From: Symsagittifera roscoffensis
Taxonomy: Eukaryota > Xenacoelomorpha > Acoela > Convolutidae
NCBI RefSeq assembly: GCF_963678635.1
Contig: NC_087065.1
Span: 12,996,743-13,060,742, forward strand
Reading direction: 5' to 3'
Length of the DNA stretch: 64,000 bases
Position 1 is the first letter of the stretch. Each line of letters begins with the position of its first letter. The notes under the pieces were generated by a model, which did no database searches, was not told the origin of the DNA, and saw only the letters and a list, made by a program, of their open reading frames with translations. Both the position numbers and the translations under genes were made by a program. Positions 50,797 through 61,821 of this stretch are shown here, piece after piece.

Positions 50797-53454
50797 GTCC
50801 CATTGAAGTCTACTCGAAATTCTGGAACTTGAACCCAATAGCAGAAGACACGAAGGAAGTCTTGAGGACCCCAGCGTGGACGAAGACCTTCGAGTTTACG
50901 AAGAAGGAGCTGGAAATATTACTCGAGCAGGATGTGTTGCCCGCCGCGATTCCTGATTTCAACTAGCGAATTCAACTAGAGCGTGGAAAACAAAGCTAAA
51001 GTAGACGACTTCAAGGAAGAACTTTGGGACACGGTGGTAAAGTTTAGAGATTCAGTCCTGATAGGCACTGGACTGGACGAGAAGGTGAGGAAAGAGCTGC
51101 TCGAGAAGATGATTGGCCTAAGGAAGCAGAACTAGGATACCGGGGTCAAGTCATTTAACGATAGCTCTACTCTAAACAAAAAACTGATGATAAAAAAATT
51201 AGTGTCGAAGTGGACGATAAAAATGAAACTAGTAATATGATTGAAGATACTAATGTTCTTAAGCCTAGAGAAGAGGGCCCTTTTCTTAGGTCGGAGAAAA
51301 GGGATCAGTTTAAAGAAGTCCAGTCAGTTATGGTGGTGACGGCGCCCCCGGGATTTGATTGCGGAGTATCGTTGAATTGGGCCATCCAACTAAGGGCTCA
51401 AGTTAATAAACTAGAGTTGCAGAGCCAGCTTGGACGAACTTGGGAAAACTTGCTGCTGGAGTATTTTGCGGATGCGATGAGAGCACCCTCGTCGGCACCA
51501 TCATTAATGGCGAATCCTTTTGTCAGAACAGCTGGACAGTTGCTGTTTTCATTGAGCCTGGCGAGAGTGGCATTATAGGTGTTGACTTCGTATGACAAAC
51601 TCAGACAGGGTGATGCAGGTATGCGCGTGTACCAAATGTTGGTGCAACACCTTGCTCGAGATAACTCGGTATTGAGTGTAGCGAGGAGGAAAGATGCCAC
51701 CTGCTTCTTGAGATTGATAATGTCAGTGATGTCTGACACCACCGTCCAGAAGTGCCACCAAAGAGCGATAGAAAGTAAAACGATGGAAAGGAGAGTCGCC
51801 ACCGTCATCCTGAATGTGTACCAGATTACTGGGATTGCCAGGGGGGATGGCTCAATGCAGTCTCTAGAGAGCCACTGAAAGCTTGAAGAAATAAGAAGGT
51901 TCTCCGACAAGAAATTCGGCGAGGATGACGATGTACATCTCATCGTGGCTCCGGCAGAAGATTACTCGAGGCCCACAAAACGCGGAGAATATCAATATGT
52001 GTCTGGAGTGATGGTGATGGCACACAACCCTTTCTTGGACTCAGAAGCTGGAAACGCTTGCATGAATTTTGAAGTGGCGGAGTTGTTGAAGTTCTGGACG
52101 GAGAAATTAATTGAGATTGACCCGACGGAAAGGAAAAGCCCGAGCCTAGGTCTGCTACTTGAGAAGATGCCGGAAATGATCAGTGTGCCGCGTTTGGTCA
52201 AAAATGTCGAACTAAGACTGGGAAGCGGAAACGACGTGATGTCTACGAATTTGGGGACCATTTGTAAATTACTGAGATCATCTCGGTGCCCACATTCCCA
52301 CGCGAGCCTGATTGAGGAAGTTATGGAGCGGGTGAGATTGTCGCCAGCGAAAGATGAAGGTCTGGGAAAATTGAAGATAGTGCACAAATTAATCTTACCT
52401 ATCAAGAGGAATCGGAGGGAGCAACGAGCAAGCTGGACAAATTGGTGAAGAAGATGGAGCCGGGTAGTTGTCTCGACCTGGCATGTGGAGGCGGAAATAA
52501 TTCTTGGGATGGGCGGTCCTGTGTCAGAATACAATCCTTCCAGAATGGTATTTAGCCACTTGGTTCGGTGACATAACGGAGAAGGAGAAGAGCGAGGTGC
52601 AGATAATGGCTGAGTGTTACGCGAGCACCAGTGTAAATGTAGCGACGGCATTGGGATTTTTATCGAGGATGTGCAGTTTAAAATCTTTAGAGATGCTAGA
52701 GTTTGAGCACCATTTGCTGACAGCGTTAAATGTGGAGTCTTGGCCAGGAATGTTGCAAATGATCCAGAAGCACATCAGAGGATGGAATATTGGTCGTCAG
52801 GCGCAGATGGGATTTCCTGTGAGCGAGGCCTACAATCTACCCACGAGTGCGAAGTCTCTGGTAGGATGAGTCATGGCCAACCTGTGCGGAAGCCATAATC
52901 CACTACACATGGCGATGGTGGAAGCATGTAGTCAGAGGGTGAAGTAGGGGAGTGGAATACATTTGAAGGCAACTAAGGAATGTTCCTCAGCACGCTGGAC
53001 GAGGAGGCGTGGCAAATTTTCTTGAGCGAATTCAACTAGAGCGTGAAAAACAAAGCTAAAGTAGACGACTTCAAGGAAGAACTTTGGGACATGGTGGTAA
53101 AGTTTGGAGATTCAGTCCTGATAGGCACTGGACTGGACGAGAAGGTGAGGAAAGAGCTGCTCGAGAAAATGATTGGCCTAAGGAAGCAGAAGCAGGATAC
53201 CGGGGCCAACCCATTTAAGGATAGCTCTACTCTAAACAAAAAAACTGATGATAAAAAAATTAGTGTCGAAGTGGACGATAAAAATAAAACTAGTAATATA
53301 ATTGAAGATACTTATATTCTTAAGGCTAGAGAAGAGGCTCTTTTCTTAAGTCGGAGAAAAGGGATCTGTTTAAAGAATTCGACGCCCTGAGTAGAGGAGT
53401 AAGGTCAAGGAAGAGGAAACGGGAAGCAGAAGAGGCACGGGGGGAGAGCGAGAA
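50797..53454. repeat. Large tandem repeat in the 3' ORF region, unit 1 (~2.66 kb)
   Basis: Starts at GGTCCCATTGAAGTCTACTC and ends where GGTCCAATCGAAGTCTACTC recurs at 53455. Inside are a shortened PQ block (join at ATTTCAACTAGCGAATTCAAC, about 50957), the linker AAACTGATGATAAAAAAATTAG, the S block from 51351 and a second Q block from 53040. Confidence 0.8.
51210..52869 (+). pseudogene. Unknown protein, S block copy 1
   Basis: Frames 51210-51575, 51579-51875, 51945-52445 and 52504-52866 form one ancestral protein: AQVNKLELQSQLGRTWENLL, VYQMLVQHLARDNSVLSVAR, ERRVATVILNVYQITGIARG, VAELLKFWTEKLIEIDPTER, HASLIEEVMERVRLSPAKDE, MLEFEHHLLTALNVESWPGM and EAYNLPTSAKSLVG. The fold appears helical throughout. 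No catalytic motif and no family recognised. Copies 2 and 3 lie at 54435 and 56918. Confidence 0.5.
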
Positions 53455-56120
53455 GGTCCAATCGAAGTCTACTCGAAATTCTGGAACTTGAACCCAATAG
53501 CAAAAGACACGAAGGAAGTCTTGAGGACCCCAGCGTGGACGAAGAGCTTCGAGTTTACGAAGAAGGAGCTGGAAATATTACTCGAGCAGGATGTGTTGCC
53601 CGCCGCGATTCCTGATTTCAACTAGCGAATTCAACTAGAGCGTGGAAAACAAAGCTAAAGTAGACGACTTCAAGGAAGAACTTTGAGACACGGTGGTAAA
53701 GTTTAGAGATTCAGTCCTGATAGGCACTGGACTGGACGAAAAGGTGAGGAAAGAGCTGCTCGAGAAGATGATTGGCCTAAGGAAGCAGAACTAGGATACC
53801 GGGGTCAAGTCATTTAACGATAGCTCTACTCTAAACAAAAAACTGATAATAAAAAAATTAGTGTCGAAGTGGACGATAAAAATGAAACTAGTAATATGAT
53901 TGAAGATACTAATGTTTTTAAGCCTAGAGAAGAGGGCCCTTTTCTTAGGTCGGAGAAAAGGGATCAGTTTAAAGAAGTCCAGTCAGTTATGGTGTTGACG
54001 GCGCCCCCGAGTAGAGGAGTAAGGTCAAGGAAGAGGAAACGGGAAGCAGAAGAGGCAAGTCCTTCAGCGGATGCGGTTTCAGAGAAGAACTTGAAGGAGA
54101 TAGCTCCCATGTTTCTGGTGCGATGGAAGACGGCGGCCTACAAGGGCGGCTCGGCAGCCAGGAAGTTGACAGAGGTGATGGTCGAAGTGGAGGCCTCAAC
54201 GACTCCAGGAAAGAAGAAGACTTCAAACCTCAGAAGGCGAATGCGAAGAGGGGCTCCACCAGTGGACAAATGTGGGAAAGGGATGTCCGGGAAGAATGGA
54301 TCTCGACTCAACACCAGGACACTGGTAAGCAAGTGACCAGTAACCCTCTTAAGTGAGGTGCGACGAGGAACATCGCTCGTCCTTGGTGGATAGCCCTGGA
54401 GACCACAAATGAGCTGGAGAATTGCCTGAAAGGATTTGATTGCGGAGTATTGTTGAATTGGGCCATCCAACAAAGGGCTCAAGTTAATAAACTAGAGTTG
54501 CAGAGCCAGCTTGGACGAACTTGGGAAAACTTGCTGCTGGGGTATTTTGCAGATGCGATGAGAGCACCCTCGTCGGCACCATCATTAATGGCGAATCCTT
54601 TTGTCAGAACAGCTGGACAGTTGCTGTTTTCATTGAGCCTGGCGAGAGTGGCATTATAGGTGTTGACTTCGTATGACAAACTCAGACTGGGTGATGCAGG
54701 TATGCGCGTGTACCAAATGTTGGTGCAACACCTTGCTCGAGATAACTCGGTATTGAGTGTAGCGAGGAGGAAAGATGCCACCTGCTTCTTGAGATTGATA
54801 ATGTCAGTGATGTCTGACACCACCGTCCAGAAGTGCCACCAAAGAGCGATAGAAAGTAAAACGATGGAAAGGAGAGTCGCCACCGTCATCCTGAATGTGT
54901 ACCAGATTACTGGGATTGCCAGGGGGGATGGCTCAATGCAGTCTCTAGAGAGCCACGGAAAGCTTGAAGAAATAAGAAGGTTTTCCGACAAGAAATTCGG
55001 CGAGGATGACGATGTACATCTCATTGTGGCTCCGGCAGAAGATTACTCGAGGCCCACAAAACGCGGAGAATATCAATATGTGTCTTGAGTGATGGTGATG
55101 GCACACAACCCTTTCTTGGACTCAGAAGCTGGAAACGCTTGCATGAATTTCGAAGTGGCGGAGTTGTTGAAGTTCTGGACGGAGAAATTAATTGAGATTG
55201 AACCGACGGAAAGGAAAAGCCCGAGCCTAGGTCTGCTACTTGAGAAGATGCCGGAAATGATCAGTGTGCCGCGTTCGGTCAAAAATGTCGAACTAAGACT
55301 GGGAAGCGGAAACGACGTGATGTCTACGAATTTGGGGACCATTTGTAAATTACTGAGATCATCTCGGTGCCCACATTCCCACGCGAGCCTGATTGAGGAA
55401 GTTATGGAGCGGGTGAGATTGTCGCCAGCGAAAGATGAAGGTCTGGGAAAATTGAAGATAGTGCACAAATTAATCTTACCTATCAAGAGGAATCGGAGGG
55501 AGCAACGAGCAAGCTGGACAAATTGGTGAAGAAGATGGAGCCGGGTAGTTGTCTCGACCTGGCATGTGGAGGCGGAAATAATTCTTGGGATGGGCGGTCC
55601 TGTGTCAGAATACAATCCTTCCAGAATGGTATTTAGCCACTTGGTTCGGTGACATAACGGAGAAGGAGAAGAGCGAGGTGCAGATAATGGCTGAGTGTTA
55701 CGCGAGCACCACTGTAAATGTAGCGACGGCATTGGGATTTTTATCGAGGATGTGCAGTTTAAAATCTTTAGAGATGCTAGAGTTTGAGCACCATTTGCTG
55801 ACAGCGTTAAATGTGGAGTCTTGGCCAGGAATGTTGCAAATGATCCAGAAGCACATCAGAGGATGGAATATTGGTCGTCAGGCGCAGATGGGATTTCCTG
55901 TGAGCGAGGCCTACAATCTACCCACGAGTGCGAAGTCTCTGGTAGGATGAGTCATGGCCAACCTGTGCGGAAGCCATTATCCACTACACATGGCGATGGT
56001 GGAAGCATGTAGTCAGAGGGTGAAGTAAGGGAGTGGAATACATTTGAAGGCAACTAAGGAATGTTCCTCAGCACGCTGGACGAGGAGGCGTGGCAAATTT
56101 TCTTGAGCGAATTCAACTAG
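53455..56120. repeat. Large tandem repeat, unit 2
   Basis: Same order as unit 1, but it retains a segment at about 54003-54434 (SADAVSEKNLKEIAPMFLVR and MVEVEASTTPGK) that unit 1 has lost. S block copy 2 runs 54435-55950, closely matching copy 1, including the stop before the VMVMAHNPFLD segment. Confidence 0.8.
54450..55950 (+). pseudogene. Unknown protein, S block copy 2
   Basis: Frames 54450-54656, 54660-55085, 55089-55526 and 55585-55947, with the same segments as copy 1. The second frame is longer because the TGA found at 51876 in copy 1 is a Gly codon here. The lesions shared with copy 1 (TAG near 54657, TGA near 55527) predate the duplication. Confidence 0.5.
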
Positions 56121-56123
56121 AGC

Positions 56124-56840
56124 GTGAAAAACAATGCTAAAGTAGACGACTTCAAGGAAGAACTTTGGGACACGGTGGTAAAGTTTGGAGATTCAGTCCT
56201 GATAGGCACTGGACTGGACGAGAAGGTGAAGAAAGAGCTGCTCGAGAAGATGATTGGCCTAAGGAAGCAGAAGCAGGATACCGGGGCCAACCCATTTAAG
56301 GATAGCTCTACTCTAAACAAAAAAACTGATGATAAAAAAATTAGTGTCGAAGTGGACGATAAAAACAAAACTAGTAATATTATTGAAGATACTAATGTTC
56401 TTAAGCCTAGAGAAGAGGGCCCTTTTCTTAGGTCGGAGAAAAGGGATCAGTTTAAAGAAGTCGAGTCAGTTATGGTGGTGACGACGCCCCCGAGTAGAGG
56501 AGTAAGGTCAAGGAAGAGGAAACGGGAAGCAGAAGAGGCAAGTCCTTCAGCGGATGCGGTTTCAGAGAAGAACTTGAAGGAGATAGCTCCCATGTTTCTG
56601 GTGCGATGGAAGACGGCGGCCTACAAGGGCGGCTCGGCAGCCAGGAAGTTGACAGAGGTGATGGTCGAAGTGGAGGCCTCAACGACTCCAGGGAAAGAAG
56701 AAGACTTCAAACCTCAGAAGGCGAATGCGAAGAGGGGCTCCACCAGTGGACAAATGTGGGAAAGGGATGTCCGGGAAGAATGGATCTCGACTCAACACCA
56801 GGACACTGGTAAGCAAGTGACCAGTAACCCTCTTAAGTGA
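56124..56840 (+). CDS. Unknown protein, Q block plus linker, 238 aa
   Basis: The longest intact frame of the 3' region. Q block (DDFKEELWDTVVKFGDSVLI, residues 7-26), the repeated acidic/basic linker KTDDKKISVEVDDKNKTSNI, a basic cluster RGVRSRKRKREAEEA resembling a nuclear localisation signal, then LKEIAPMFLVRWKTAAYKGG. Because it is continuous it shows how the pieces seen separately elsewhere were joined. No family recognised. Confidence 0.5.
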   Translation: MKNNAKVDDFKEELWDTVVKFGDSVLIGTGLDEKVKKELLEKMIGLRKQKQDTGANPFKDSSTLNKKTDDKKISVEVDDKNKTSNIIEDTNVLKPREEGPFLRSEKRDQFKEVESVMVVTTPPSRGVRSRKRKREAEEASPSADAVSEKNLKEIAPMFLVRWKTAAYKGGSAARKLTEVMVEVEASTTPGKEEDFKPQKANAKRGSTSGQMWERDVREEWISTQHQDTGKQVTSNPLK

Positions 56841-56917
56841 GGTGCGACGAGGAACATCGCTCGTCCTTGGTGGATAGCCCTGGAGACCACAAATGAGCTG
56901 GGGAATAGCCTGAAAGG

Positions 56918-58632
56918 ACTTGATTGCGGAGTATCCCGTAAGAGTCGGAATTGGGCTACCCAACAAAGGGCTGAAGTTAATAAGCTAGAGTTGCAGAGCC
57001 AGCTGGGGCTATCTTGGGAAAACTTGCTGCTGGAGTAATTTGAAGATGCGATGAGAGCACTCTCGTCGGCTTCATCATTAAAGGCAAATCCTTTTGTCAG
57101 GACAGCGGGACAGTTGCTGTTTTCAAGGAGCCTGGCGAGATTGGCATTAGAGACGTTGATTTCATATGACAAACTCAGACTGGGTGATGCGGGTATGCGT
57201 GTGTACCAAATATTGGTGCAACACATTGCTCGAGAAAACTCGGGATTGAGTCTAGCGAGGAGTAAAAATGCCACCTGCTTCTTGAGATGGATAAAGTCAG
57301 TGATGTCTGACACCACCGTCCAGACATGCCACTAAAGAGCGATAGGAAGTAAGACGATGGAAAGGAGAGTCGCCACCGTCATCCTGAATGTGTACCAGAG
57401 TACTGGGATCGCCAAGGGGGATGGCTCAAGGCAGTCTCCAGAGAGCCACGGAAAGCTTGATGAAATAAGAAAGTTCTCCAAAAAAGTACTCGGCGAGGAT
57501 CAGGATGTACATCGCAACCTGACTCCGGCAGAAGATTACTCAAGGCCCACGAAACGGGGAGAAAGTCAATATGTGTCTGGAGTGATGGGGATGGCATACA
57601 ACCCTTTCTTGGACTCAGAAGCTGGAAACGCTTGCATGAATTTTGAAGTGGCGGAGTTGTTGAAGTTCTGGACGGAGAAACTGAGATTGACCCGACGGAA
57701 AGAGAAAGAAAGAGCCAGGTCTGCTACTTGAGAAGATGCCGGAAATTATCAGTGTGCCGCGTTCGGACAAAAAGGTCGAACTAAGACTGGGAAGCGGAAA
57801 CGACATGTTGTCTACGAATTTGGGGACCATTTGGAAATTACTGAGACCATCTCGGAGCAACGAACAAGCTGAAGAAATTGGTGAAGAAGATGGAGCCGGG
57901 TAGTTGTCTGGACCTGGCATGTGGAGGTGGAAATAATTCTTGTAATGGGCGGTCCTGTGTCAGAATACAATCCTTCCAGATGGGTATTTAGCCACTTGGT
58001 TCGGTGACATAACGGAGAAGGAGAAGAGCGAGGTTCAGATAATGGCTGAGTGTTACGCGAGCACCACTGTAAATGTAGCGTCGGCATTGGGATTTTTATC
58101 GAGGATGTGCAGTTTACAATCTCTAGAGATGCTAGAGTTCGAGCACCATTTGGTGACAGCGTTAAATGTGGAGTCTTGGCCAGGAATGTTGCAAATGATC
58201 CAGAAGCACATCAGAGGATGGAAGATTGGTCTTCAGGCGCAGATGGGATTTCCTGTGAGCGAGGCCTACAATCTACCCACGAGTGCGAAGTCTCTGGTAA
58301 GGTCAGTCATGGCCAACCTGTGCGGAAGCCATTATCCACTACACATGGCGATGGTGGAAGCATCTAGTCAGAGGATGTTAATTGACAAGGCTTTCTCGGT
58401 GCCCAAGTGTGTACGATTGGCACGAATGTCGCACCACTCTCACAAGTTGTTGCGGAAGATACTAGGAGCAGTGACTGGAGATCGAAGAGAGGACTTGAGT
58501 GAGATCTGGGAGGAAGAGCTCTGGAGTCTGGAAAACAAAACACAAATGACTTTGAAAGACAGAATACGATTGGAAAAGCGATTAATAGTGCCTCAGCCAT
58601 GGAAGAAAACGACATGTCGCAATATAATATGA
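56918..58632 (+). pseudogene. Unknown protein, S block copy 3, continuing into the original C-terminus
   Basis: Frames 57051-57332, 57357-57728 and 58042-58629. It differs from copies 1 and 2 by more substitutions and a deletion near 57860 that removes the HASLIEEVMERV segment. Unlike the others it runs on past SAKSLV into NLCGSHYPLHMAMVEASSQR and a new C-terminal region, so it is the parental or most complete 3' copy. Confidence 0.5.
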
Positions 58633-59454
58633 TGGAGTTTGAACCTCTGTTAGAAGCTTCGGGAGAACGCCACCTCCGGAGCATCAACCTGACACACGGG
58701 GATTGCCCATGCCATTATCTGGCGCAGACGGTTTGGTATCCAGAGAAATCGAACCTCTGCTTGATATGGGAAGTGGAAGAAATTCGGTCAATAAAGCTAC
58801 CCAGTCACCAGCAGATGCCGCTCTTTTTGTGGTGAGCACGATGCTGGCGTTGCGATGGATCGAGGAGAACGTGACGAAAGATCGAGAGTCAAGAGCACCA
58901 AAAGTGGAGTCAATACATGCCATTGACTACAGCCGGAGGCTTGATTTGTTCGAGACTGCATGTAAAGTATTCGCTGTGCCCAAGGAAGTAAGTCGCATGT
59001 GGGGAGTCGCATGAGATTCTTGTCATGGTTTCGAGCTTGGCTGACATGAAGAAGCATCAGAAAGAATATCGACAGATCCTGGCCGAGATCGGGCCCGAGG
59101 CCTTCGAGAGATCCTTGCTAACTCATCGTAATGCAATAATCACGGGTTGGAAAAGGGTTGGTAGAGTGTCTCCAGATAACATCAAAGCGATGGAATTGAT
59201 ATTGGAGGAGGACTTGGCGAAGAATGTGAGCCTGAGCTTGCACATTTCCTTTTGCTTGGGAATCTAAAGTGAAAGGTCTGCCAAATCAGGCGAAAAAGTT
59301 ACAAGAGCAAAAGGAATGGATGCGAGCCTACAAACAGCTGAAGGCATGGGAAGAGATCGTCATCAGTTCAGATGACGAAGAAGAACTGACAAGGCAAGTT
59401 ACGATGTCGAGTGTGTCAGGACTCAGTACCTCGAAGACAAGGGGCACGAACTGA
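58633..59454 (+). pseudogene. C-terminal end of the 3' ORF region
   Basis: Frames 58703-59011 (SGADGLVSREIEPLLDMGSG; ALFVVSTMLALRWIEENVTK), 59025-59264 (DMKKHQKEYRQILAEIGPEA) and 59269-59451 (acidic end ISSDDEEELTRQ). They are mutually out of frame, so the sequence is broken at least twice. Largely helical, no family recognised. The last stop is about 340 bases before the LTR. Confidence 0.45.
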
Positions 59455-59796
59455 AGAGGGTGTTCTGGGATTGGTTCTTGAGTCGTGAGCGGGGGAAAGA
59501 TAAAAGGGCTTGAGTGTGAACTCAGGTAAAATCTGAGGGCACGGAAAAGAAATTTTAATAAGAAATTTTTGTCATTAGTAAACTATATCTACTATATAAA
59601 TCAAAATGCAGCAAGACAATTTTCTGAATGGGCAAAACAAAATTAATTTTTATGATAGCTTACAAAGCGGAAATTCAGGGTGCAGGTGTATGCAGATTTT
59701 GATTGCTGTCTAGCGATAATGTGACAATTTTGCATGGCTGTGAATTTTGGGGTGTAGATAAAGTTAAATCTGCTGCAAACTTCTGTAAATGACCAC
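59455..59796 (+). other. Untranslated segment before the 3' LTR
   Basis: AT-rich, no frame. A purine run GGGGGAAAGATAAAAGGG at about 59490-59507 could be a polypurine tract, but it is about 290 bases from the first base of LTR homology, so either the tract or the LTR start is misplaced. Confidence 0.4.
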
Positions 59797-60409
59797 TGGT
59801 AAGGTATCTTGAGACGCACTCAACTTTCTGGGGGCTCACTGCCAGAAGACGACACGCAATGAGGACATCGATCTTGAGTCCGGGAAGTATGTGCTAGTCG
59901 GTCATATTTGGAAGTTTGACCTTGAGCAACGTTTAGTCTTGATTTTGGGGTGATTTAAATTTTATGTAAGTACCCAAAAAACAGATCAGAAGAGTCGAAC
60001 TACAATCGCGGGAAAGTAGTGCAAAAAAATAGGAGCGTGCAAGTGCTATTCACAATTTCGCCGTATAAATCGAACGAGAGTAGAACTGTCTCATTCCTAG
60101 AGAAGAAACAAGTCGTGACAAGAAGAAACAAAGAAGAATTGAGTAGACCAGAGTAAACCTTCGGTTGAAAGGTGGACAGCTGAATCTGCTCAGTGGTCAA
60201 AACATAAAACTTGTGTCTTGAGTTTAAACTTATTCATTCCAAACTTCTTGAGTTAAAATTGACTACTGGATTGATTCTAGAGTCGCTGATTAATTTAGTT
60301 ACTCGATTATAGAAGTCGAGTCGGTATGTAAGTACCCAATTTAAATTTCTTGAGTGCTTTACATTATTATGTTGAGTCAGGGAGAGTTTTAGGTTGATCC
60401 ATCTGAAAT
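59797..60409 (+). repeat. 3' LTR of the second Ty3/gypsy copy
   Basis: Matches 30861-31491 from GCACTCAACTTTCTG to GGTTGATCCATCTGAAAT, with a short internal difference near 59955-59990. After 60409 the sequence is unrelated to the leader, as expected for a 3' LTR followed by flanking DNA. Confidence 0.75.
60064..60070 (+). promoter_or_regulatory. TATA box in the 3' LTR
   Basis: TATAAAT in CCGTATAAATCGAACGAGAG, same relative position as in the 5' LTR. Confidence 0.5.
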
Positions 60410-60841
60410 AATGTCAAATACGAAACCTTATCATAAATCAGCATTAAATGCCTCGTCGTAAAAAACAAATCACATATTTATAGAAGAAACTGTACAAGAT
60501 CGACAACAAAACGTATTTACAGATATACAATGAAACAAACGGGTATATAAAACTAATAAGAATTATGAGGCGATATCGGCAGTTGCTGAGTTCAACAGAA
60601 AATCTTCCGCTAAAACTTATTAAATAGTTTCAGTTAAAATATGAATACAAGGGACAGCCGTGATGGCCCCAATAGTCAATGTTAAATTGTTGAAAAGTTT
60701 GATCACGACGATATTTTCTGGATTACTTTTCACTGGACACTGGGTGGAACTACACTCTGGACGGCTCCCGACTTGCTGTGTTCACTATCCCAATTCCCAA
60801 TCAGCTGAGTTCATTCCAATTTTATTTATTCATTTTTCTTA
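60410..60841 (+). other. Flank and probable 5' region of the LINE
   Basis: No confident frame. A TTTTTCTTAG acceptor-like sequence ends at 60841, immediately before the next open stretch. The 5' end of the LINE cannot be fixed because the family consensus is not available. Confidence 0.4.
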
Positions 60842-61439
60842 GTCTCTATACCTTATGATCAAAATAGTAGGTGCAAGACTCTTTACCATTCCATCAATAA
60901 ACTTGAACAATCGGAACAAGATAAGCTTGCTGATCCTGTTCACTCATTCCCTAGACTGAATCTTGACCCTAGCACGTCAAATTACTGCCTCGATTATATT
61001 ACATCAACCCCTCTCAGGAACTGCAAAATTGTTCTCTGGCACGATTTATTAAATAACACAATAACATCGCACCCGAAAAAAGGCAACATACCCCAAACAA
61101 TCGAAGAACTGATTGCGACCTTTAAGACTATTCCAAACCTCTTTTGCGTCGTTACCTGTCAACGCGAAAGTGCTCCCTACATATTCGACGATCTTCTAAA
61201 TAAATTCATTAGACTGTTACGTCATCGACGTGAACAAGCATATTATCAGTGCTTCCGAAAGAATTGACGAATCGTTAATTGCCGAATATCGAAAACTGCA
61301 CCAGGCTACTGACATAGAGTCGAGGACTATAGCTACTGTGCTGCACTATTTTCCCGACTTCAATAGAATCTTCAAAACACGTGGCACGAAGCGTCGAACG
61401 GCTGCCGAGAAGCGCGAAGCTAAACGGCGAAAATTCTAA
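60842..61439 (+). pseudogene. LINE first-frame protein, broken once
   Basis: Open from the acceptor at 60841 through CKTLYHSINKLEQSEQDKLA, CKIVLWHDLLNNTITSHPKK and TIPNLFCVVTCQRE to a break near 61215. It continues in the frame 61230-61436 (NKHIISASERIDESLIAEYR) and ends in a strongly basic tail (GTKRRTAAEKREAKRRKF). The strand CKIVLWHDLLNN and the later FCVVTCQRE strand give an alpha/beta pattern loosely like SGNH folds, but no catalytic set is visible. Confidence 0.5.
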
Positions 61440-61554
61440 ACAGGTACGCAAATCTGAGTCCTAAACCTTAAAATCTCAACAGGCGTGCTCATCGAGTCTC
61501 TGGCGCTGAGCCCCTTTTAAGATTTTAAGATATCTAAACATAACACCCGAAATC

Positions 61555-61750
61555 GGGTCCTGTCAGTCTTTGATTCTTGTAGTACGTGCTGCGAGAAAAT
61601 CCTTAAAAATGAAAGCTCTTTCGACTGCTTTTGCTGTGGCTGTCGAATGCACCTGAATGAAGACTGCACTGGTCGAAGTGAAGCCGCTGTCAATGGAGTA
61701 ACAGCCTTAAGAAAAAAATGCTCTATTGATATGCAACAAATGCGTTGAAG
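61555..61750 (+). pseudogene. PHD-like zinc finger of LINE ORF1
   Basis: The translation reads CSTCCEKILKNESSFDCFCC, then GCRMHLNEDC, then after a one-base shift near 61722 LICNKC. The order C-C, C-C, H-C, C-C is that of a PHD finger. In the related LINE clades this finger forms the ORF1 N-terminus. The frame break separates it from the ORF1 frame that follows. Confidence 0.65.
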
Positions 61751-61821
61751 AAAAACGTCAAGATAATTTGACCCAAGCTGCCCATGAAACTACAACCTCA
61801 AAAGAACTTTGAGATACTCAA

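Larger units (their letters stand above)
30861..60409 (+). mobile_element. Ty3/gypsy retrotransposon, second copy, apparently giant (~29.5 kb)
   Basis: 5' LTR, leader, minisatellite, gag, protease, RT-RNase H, integrase, macro-like ORF, a long 3' coding-like region and a matching LTR at the far end, all in one orientation. No other LTR copy, PLE or Maverick end lies between. Typical Ty3/gypsy elements are about 5-12 kb, so 29.5 kb is exceptional. The order protease-RT-RNase H-integrase defines Ty3/gypsy. The one doubt is whether the region 43.3-59.8 kb belongs to the element or was inserted or captured later. Confidence 0.65.

Noticed and set aside
52504-55950. Long minus-strand frames (up to 219 codons) opposite the S blocks
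   Set aside because: They mirror GC-richer plus-strand coding sequence in both copies; serine- and leucine-rich content is typical of antisense shadows.
59490-59507. Purine run as the polypurine tract of the gypsy element
   Set aside because: It is about 290 bases from the first base of LTR homology; a true tract should abut the LTR. Left as uncertain.
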